Position numbers and translations under genes: made by a program
Notes under the pieces: model-generated
Seen by the model: the letters and a program-made list of their open reading frames with translations, nothing else
Told to the model about the DNA's origin: nothing
Databases searched by the model: none
Assembly (NCBI GenBank): GCA_963707065.1
Contig: CAVPPJ010000053.1
Coordinates: 182,758-246,757, forward strand
Reading direction: 5' to 3'
DNA from: Palsa-506 sp963707065
Lineage (GTDB): Bacteria > Actinomycetota > Actinomycetes > Streptosporangiales > Streptosporangiaceae
Length of the DNA stretch: 64,000 bases
In this document: positions 60,332 to 64,000 of the stretch, piece by piece
Numbering within the stretch: position 1 is the stretch's first letter
How the letters are laid out: the number at the start of each line of letters is the position of its first letter

Positions 60332-61909
60332 TCAGACATTGGATAGGACGCGCATCAGGTCGAGCAGCCCGGCGCCCTGGAAGAACTCGTGCCGGCCCAG
60401 CGATGTTGCATTGCTCATGAACAGCTGTTTGACCTCATCGGGCAGGCCGACGTATTCGTCTCTCACCGACAGGAATGCTGCGATCGCGCCAGACACGTGC
60501 GGCGCAGCCATGGAGGTGCCGCTGTCTTCGATATAGCAGCCGATACCGGCGACTTTGCTCCGCAGGCACGTGATGCCAGCGATGAGCGCGCCGGTGCCCG
60601 CCGACGTGATGCGCTCTCCCGGCGCGATCAGGTCAGGCTTCAGCCGCCCGTCCAGCGTCGGGCCCTTAGACGAGGTGTAGGTCACGCCGTAGGTGTGCGG
60701 CTGGTAGCGGTGCGTCGAGCCGACGGTAATCGCGTGGATGGCATTGCCGGGGTCCGTAATGGTGGAAAGCCTGCCATGCGCGTCGGTACTCCCGCCGGTG
60801 ATCGTCCCGCCCGCCCCGTCGTTGCCGGCCGAGACAACCGCCACTACCCCGGTTCCCACGAGCTGGTCCAGCTCGCGGCACAGCGGGCTCTGCCCGGCGG
60901 CGAACTCGTCGGGGTACCACTCGCAGCCGATGGACAGGTTCACCCCGTGGATCAGCAACTGCCGGCCATCGGCGTTGAACGCCCGGATCTGGGCAAGCGC
61001 GGCGATGACCGCGCTGGTGACCGTGTCGCCGTCAGCGTTGAGCACCTTGAGGCTGACCAGGCGGGCTTTCGACGCCATCCCGCTCAGGGTCCGCCCGGGC
61101 GCGAGAGTCCGGACGACCCACGATGGCATATCGGTACTGGAGGGCTCGTTCTGCGCGATAAGGACCTTGCCCGAATCCTCGGGCGCGGCGCCGGCGATAA
61201 TGCCGGCCACGTGCGTGCCATGCCCGAAGGGGTCGGTCAGTGCGGGCGCCGGGTCGTCCGGCACAGTGCCATTCGCCGTGAGCAGGCCGGTGAAGTCGCG
61301 GTGCAGGCGCGACACTGCCGGATCGGTGACAGTACCCCCCGCGAAATGCGGATGATCTTTGTCGATGCCAGAGTCAATGACCGCCCAGACGATGCCGGCC
61401 CCCGCCGTCCCGTAGGTGCGGGTTGCAGCGTCAGCCTTGATGGTGGTCACGGAGCGGTCTATGTGTGCCCGCACGCGGTAGTCGGGCCAGATCCGGTAGA
61501 TGGTGCGGCCAGGGGGCGCAGAGCCCGCCAGGTGAGCCTTATCCTGCTCAGCCAGCGTGGTGATCTCGTCTTGCGTGAGCAGGCACCGCATGTAATGCGC
61601 AGAGATCGGCAGGGGCTCGGGCGGCTGCTCAGGTTCCTGTTCGAAGGCGGCGTGGAAAACGGTCCTGAATTGCTCGCGAATGTCGTCAGCGCCCGCGCCG
61701 GCTGACAGGTCAAGCTCGACAAGGACCGCTTGCCGGCCATTGACGCTGTAAACGAGTCTGTCCCGCGTCGCCTGATCTACCCCCTGACTTAGCAGGGGGC
61801 TCACTACCGGCCGCTGAACCGGCGGCTTGTTCGTGCCGGCAGGCGCCGTTGCGTTCGCGGGAGATGATGGCGCGGAGCCCGCTGGCTGGGCTGGTTCCGA
61901 AGAGGTCAT
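60332..61909 (-). CDS. S8 family (subtilisin-type) serine peptidase, apparently cytoplasmic
   Basis: This 525-residue protein has the full triad: Asp179 in AVIDSGIDKDHP, His230 in FGHGTHVAGIIAG and the Ser of EDSGTSMAAPHVSGAIAAFL near residue 470. The N-terminal ~150 residues start Ser/Pro/Ala-rich, with no signal peptide, and include an I9-like propeptide region (GRQAVLVELDLSAGAGADDI). Cytoplasmic subtilisins with attached hydrolases occur in predicted defence or conflict modules, but that link is only inference here. A coupled hydrolase gene follows. Confidence 0.85.
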   Translation of the reverse strand: MTSSEPAQPAGSAPSSPANATAPAGTNKPPVQRPVVSPLLSQGVDQATRDRLVYSVNGRQAVLVELDLSAGAGADDIREQFRTVFHAAFEQEPEQPPEPLPISAHYMRCLLTQDEITTLAEQDKAHLAGSAPPGRTIYRIWPDYRVRAHIDRSVTTIKADAATRTYGTAGAGIVWAVIDSGIDKDHPHFAGGTVTDPAVSRLHRDFTGLLTANGTVPDDPAPALTDPFGHGTHVAGIIAGAAPEDSGKVLIAQNEPSSTDMPSWVVRTLAPGRTLSGMASKARLVSLKVLNADGDTVTSAVIAALAQIRAFNADGRQLLIHGVNLSIGCEWYPDEFAAGQSPLCRELDQLVGTGVVAVVSAGNDGAGGTITGGSTDAHGRLSTITDPGNAIHAITVGSTHRYQPHTYGVTYTSSKGPTLDGRLKPDLIAPGERITSAGTGALIAGITCLRSKVAGIGCYIEDSGTSMAAPHVSGAIAAFLSVRDEYVGLPDEVKQLFMSNATSLGRHEFFQGAGLLDLMRVLSNV

Positions 61910-61982
61910 AATTTCCCCAGCCCTGACAGCCCAGCGACCAGATGACGTGTGATCATGGCTCCCTCATGGCTATTGTGCTCGC

Positions 61983-62318
61983 TCACCCAGGTTGCCTTTC
62001 GGGCGGGACCGCTGTTGCCGTTCCGGTCGTGCCGCCGTTCTGCTGCTGTGCGTAGGACTGTGCAGTATTCGACATGGTTTTTATACCGAAGTAAGCCGTA
62101 GTCATTGTTGCAATAGCCGTAAAGGCGCTAGTCAGGATGGCAACAGTTGGAGAGCCGCCGGTCACGACGCTGGATGAAGTCTTAACAACTCCCCAGATCG
62201 CCGCAGCTGCAATAGCGACATCACCGCCCACGACTACCCATAATCCAGTCCATGCCCGCGTTCGCTGAACGACGTTCGTCGATGGGTTGTTCTTCTGGTC
62301 CGGTCCTGTAATTGCCAT
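61983..62318 (-). CDS. small two-helix membrane protein (holin-like size)
   Basis: This 111-residue protein has two hydrophobic segments (GLWVVVGGDVAIAAAAIWGV and AILTSAFTAIATMTTAYFGI), a polar N-terminus and a Gln/Gly/Thr-rich tail. Similar small proteins are found in actinobacterial accessory and phage-like regions. It is on the same strand as the protease pair, upstream of it. The name holin-like refers only to size and topology. Confidence 0.6.
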   Translation of the reverse strand: MAITGPDQKNNPSTNVVQRTRAWTGLWVVVGGDVAIAAAAIWGVVKTSSSVVTGGSPTVAILTSAFTAIATMTTAYFGIKTMSNTAQSYAQQQNGGTTGTATAVPPERQPG

Positions 62319-62400
62319 TTTCCTCTCCGGGGCCTAAAAAGCTCATTTGACGTAGCGGACGAGTGTCATGCGCGGCCGGTTACCGACAGAGTGGAGACCG

Positions 62401-62901
62401 TCATCCGCCGCCCGGGCCGGGGACGTTGCAGAGGTTGGCGAGCACCATGCCGGCGGCGCCTATGGGCAGTGCCCATGTTTGGAGGGCGACCACGCCGTCG
62501 GCGTTGATGCCGCCGTGCTTCTGCGTCCCGGTGACCGCGGTGGCGGTCTCCCGGCCGTAAATGCCGTCGACAGCGAGCACCGGGTTGGAGCCGGGTGCGA
62601 AACTGCCGCGTCCCTCGTTCAGCGCGGTCTGCAGCTTTTCGACCACCGATCCATGAGATCCGTTGTCCAGTGTCGGTGGCCGTGCGCCGTCGCCGCCGAG
62701 CGCTGCCCAGGTATCAGGCCCGACGATGCCGTCGACACTCAGGTGGTCGCCGCGCTGGAATTGCTCGACGGCGGTCTTGGTCACCGGGCCGAAGATGCCG
62801 TCGATCTGTTTGTCGCTCAAGGTCCGGCGGACAAGGAGGTACTGCGCCCAGCGGACGGTGGGTCCCCTCGAGCCTTCTGAGATGGTCGCGGGAGTAGTCA
62901 T
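62401..62901 (-). CDS. peptidoglycan-binding-repeat protein 1
   Basis: This 166-residue protein has two PG_binding_1 repeats: TVRWAQYLLVRRTLSDKQID, DGIFGPVTKTAVEQFQ, DGIVGPDTWAAL, then a second diverged one ending NADGVVALQTW. There is no catalytic domain and no signal peptide. ATG 62901 is the only start close to the fold. Such free repeat proteins are found in contractile injection and spore or phage-tail contexts; here the context is the protease pair and integration scars. Confidence 0.75.
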   Translation of the reverse strand: MTTPATISEGSRGPTVRWAQYLLVRRTLSDKQIDGIFGPVTKTAVEQFQRGDHLSVDGIVGPDTWAALGGDGARPPTLDNGSHGSVVEKLQTALNEGRGSFAPGSNPVLAVDGIYGRETATAVTGTQKHGGINADGVVALQTWALPIGAAGMVLANLCNVPGPGGG

Positions 62902-63077
62902 GGCCGGCTCCGATCGTCGATTGTCAGGCCGAGACCGCTGGACCCGGGCGAATTCCGCCAGGTCCGTCGCGGCTGCCGTCATAGACCCAGAGCGGCTAGC
63001 GCCGTACTTGATACATCCGCTGCCTGGCCTGTCCCCCCAGGGACAGCCCGGCAGATCCGCGCGGTGGCCAGCAAGCC

Positions 63078-63206
63078 GTGCCGCCGGACATGGTGCGGGA
63101 GATCGTCGGCCACAGCGACATCGAGGTAACGATGACGATCTACGCCCACACATCGCCCGACGAGAAACGCCAGGCACTCGGCAAGCTGGGCAACGCACTG
63201 GCCTAG
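63078..63206 (+). pseudogene. third tyrosine recombinase remnant (C-terminal end)
   Basis: It reads PPDMVREIVGHSDIEVTMTI and then YAHTSPDEKRQALGKLGNAL to TAG at 63204. This is close to the end of the fragment at 51305 (PPHVVREIVGHSAIEVTMTI, YAHVSLDEKRKALG), so both come from one integrase family. It stands 96 bp before attachment-site scar 3. Confidence 0.8.
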
Positions 63207-63301
63207 CCCGGACGGCCGCCGAAGCTCGCGGTTGCCGTCAGCGTTGCCGTCAAACGCCCCGGTCGGAGTAACCCGCCGGGGGGTTTTGGCTGGGCAGACT
63301 T

Positions 63302-63344
63302 GGTGGTCAGGGGCAGGTCGAACTGCCAACCTTCCGCTTTTCAG
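63302..63344 (-). repeat. tRNA-Phe 3'-half fragment, attachment-site scar 3
   Basis: The minus strand reads CTGAAAA, GCGGAAGGTTGGCAGTTCGA, then CCTGCCCCTGACCACC. It is the same segment as scars 1 and 2 with substitutions and one lost base in the T-loop. It follows the third integrase remnant. Confidence 0.72.
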
Positions 63345-63494
63345 TTTCGATGCCATCTCTTGGCTCGGATGACGCAACTGACCTGGCAGTGCATCGCCGG
63401 GTGGGGGCGGTGCAGGCGCCCGGTGTATCAGCTGACTGCGTGGTTCCTCTGTCAGGGTGAGAAACCTGTGTCCACGTCTAGCCAGGGGGAACCG

Positions 63495-63959
63495 ATGACC
63501 ACCGCCACGATCAGCCCATGGCCGCTTGTCCGCGAGGGCGATCAGCAGCATCCCGTCCAGACCTTGCAGTACCTGCTCCGGGCCCGCGGTCACACCCTCA
63601 CCGTGGACGGCATCTTCGGGCCCGGTACCGACGCCGCCGTCCGCGCCTTCCAGCAGCAGAGGGGCCTGCCCGTCGACGGCATCGTCGGCCCGAACACATG
63701 GCCGGCGCTGATCGTCACGGTCCAGCGGGGCAGCCAGGGCGACGCCGTCCGCGGGGTTCAGGAGGAGTTCCAGTTCCGCAACCTGTCTGGTGACCCGAGC
63801 AAGGGCCTGCAGGTCGACGGGATCTTCGGGCCCGATACCGACGCCGCCGTTCGCGGCTTCCAGAAGGCCCTCCACCTGGACATCCCCTCGGTCGCTATTG
63901 ACGGCATCGTCGGCCCCGTCACCTGGCAGGCCCTGGCCAGCGGAATGCTCTCGTTCTGA
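63495..63959 (+). CDS. peptidoglycan-binding-repeat protein 2
   Basis: This 154-residue protein has two PG_binding_1 repeats (PVQTLQYLLRARGHTLTVDG with DGIFGPGTDAAVRAFQ and DGIVGPNTWPAL; then AVRGVQEEFQFRNL with DGIFGPDTDAAVRGFQ and DGIVGPVTWQAL). There is no catalytic or secretion signal. ATG 63495 is the first start near the fold, after a GGGG-A purine run. It is related to protein 1 at 62401, and the two are divergent across the integration scar. Confidence 0.78.
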   Translation: MTTATISPWPLVREGDQQHPVQTLQYLLRARGHTLTVDGIFGPGTDAAVRAFQQQRGLPVDGIVGPNTWPALIVTVQRGSQGDAVRGVQEEFQFRNLSGDPSKGLQVDGIFGPDTDAAVRGFQKALHLDIPSVAIDGIVGPVTWQALASGMLSF

Positions 63960-64000
63960 TCTGGGAGCCCCGACCGGTCTTGCGAAGGACAGGTCACAGA

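Larger units (their letters stand above)
62902..63494. other. 593-bp region with integrase remnant and attachment-site scar 3
   Basis: Plus-strand 63078-63206 encodes the end of an integrase and 63302-63344 a tRNA-Phe fragment. The rest (62902-63077 and 63345-63494) shows no gene; the promoter of the second peptidoglycan-binding gene is presumably at the right end. Confidence 0.6.

Noticed and set aside
60389..61705. 438-codon open frame antisense to the S8 protease
   Set aside because: It is a GC-bias shadow of the protease gene; the product has no coherent domain while the opposite strand has a complete catalytic triad.
61783..61802. CCCCCT...AGGGGG hairpin as a terminator
   Set aside because: It is inside the N-terminal coding region of the S8 protease and has no T-run.
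1..64000. CRISPR array or IS element
   Set aside because: No regularly spaced repeats of CRISPR type, no transposase-like frame and no terminal inverted repeats were seen; the long direct repeat also lacks IS features.

Overview
This is a high-GC (about 70%) actinobacterial chromosome segment. Supporting signs are the strong G/C preference at third codon positions, GTG starts, ATGA-coupled operons, GlxA/MarR/IclR/PadR regulators, DUF1707 and dodecin proteins, two ECF sigma factors, DrrAB-type exporters and a fused gamma/beta urease subunit. The exact taxon cannot be read from the sequence; a soil actinomycete of the Streptomyces/Streptosporangiales kind is likely.

Layout. 1-18.3 kb is mostly ordinary chromosome: a truncated GlxA-type regulator, two methyltransferases, a MarR regulator divergent from an NADH-dehydrogenase-like flavoprotein with a 46-residue coupled ORF, a phosphotransferase, a Ser/Thr kinase whose C-terminal sensor domain lies in another frame, a sulfoquinovose-synthase-like epimerase, a tyrosine phosphatase, an SMP-30 lactonase, prolyl aminopeptidase, a DrrAB-type exporter next to a chloramphenicol-phosphotransferase-like gene, a YqhA membrane protein, an adenylate kinase and a dodecin. 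18.3-23.5 kb carries a very large membrane-anchored patatin-like protein (frame-broken) and a cyclase-like toroid protein.

23.6-38.4 kb is metabolic. A urease pair (fused UreAB, and UreC with an in-frame TGA) faces an agmatinase. Next come a LigA/LigB-type extradiol dioxygenase, a citryl-CoA-lyase-like enzyme and a CaiB/BaiF CoA-transferase in one operon. An IclR regulator separates this operon from an amidohydrolase, an MDR oxidoreductase and an RbsB-RbsA-RbsC-type importer. The same CGGACA-N2-TGTCCG palindrome lies in front of the CoA-transferase operon and in front of the amidohydrolase, so both arms are probably one IclR regulon for taking up and degrading an unidentified compound.

38.4-50.4 kb holds an ECF sigma factor, a RibD/DHFR-type reductase, the first copy of a 1,122-bp duplicated block, a PadR-controlled ABC exporter fused to a PLDc_N-type module, an orphan HELGH protein, an FAD monooxygenase, a methyltransferase paralogue of the one at 2.4 kb, and a MerB-like protein with a thioredoxin-like N-terminus plus a zinc-ribbon partner.

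50.5-64 kb is an accessory region built by repeated site-specific integration. It has three degenerate 3' halves of a tRNA-Phe-like gene, which look like old attachment sites, and at least four decayed tyrosine-recombinase fragments. Between them lie an acetyltransferase, an ECF sigma/membrane-protein pair, a cupin-nucleotidyl cyclase, a thioredoxin-reductase remnant, the second copy of the duplicated block (exactly 17,275 bp from the first), a subtilisin/alpha-beta hydrolase pair, a small membrane protein and two peptidoglycan-binding-repeat proteins. Several genes in the window are broken by an apparent single-base loss; whether this is decay or base-calling error needs the reads.
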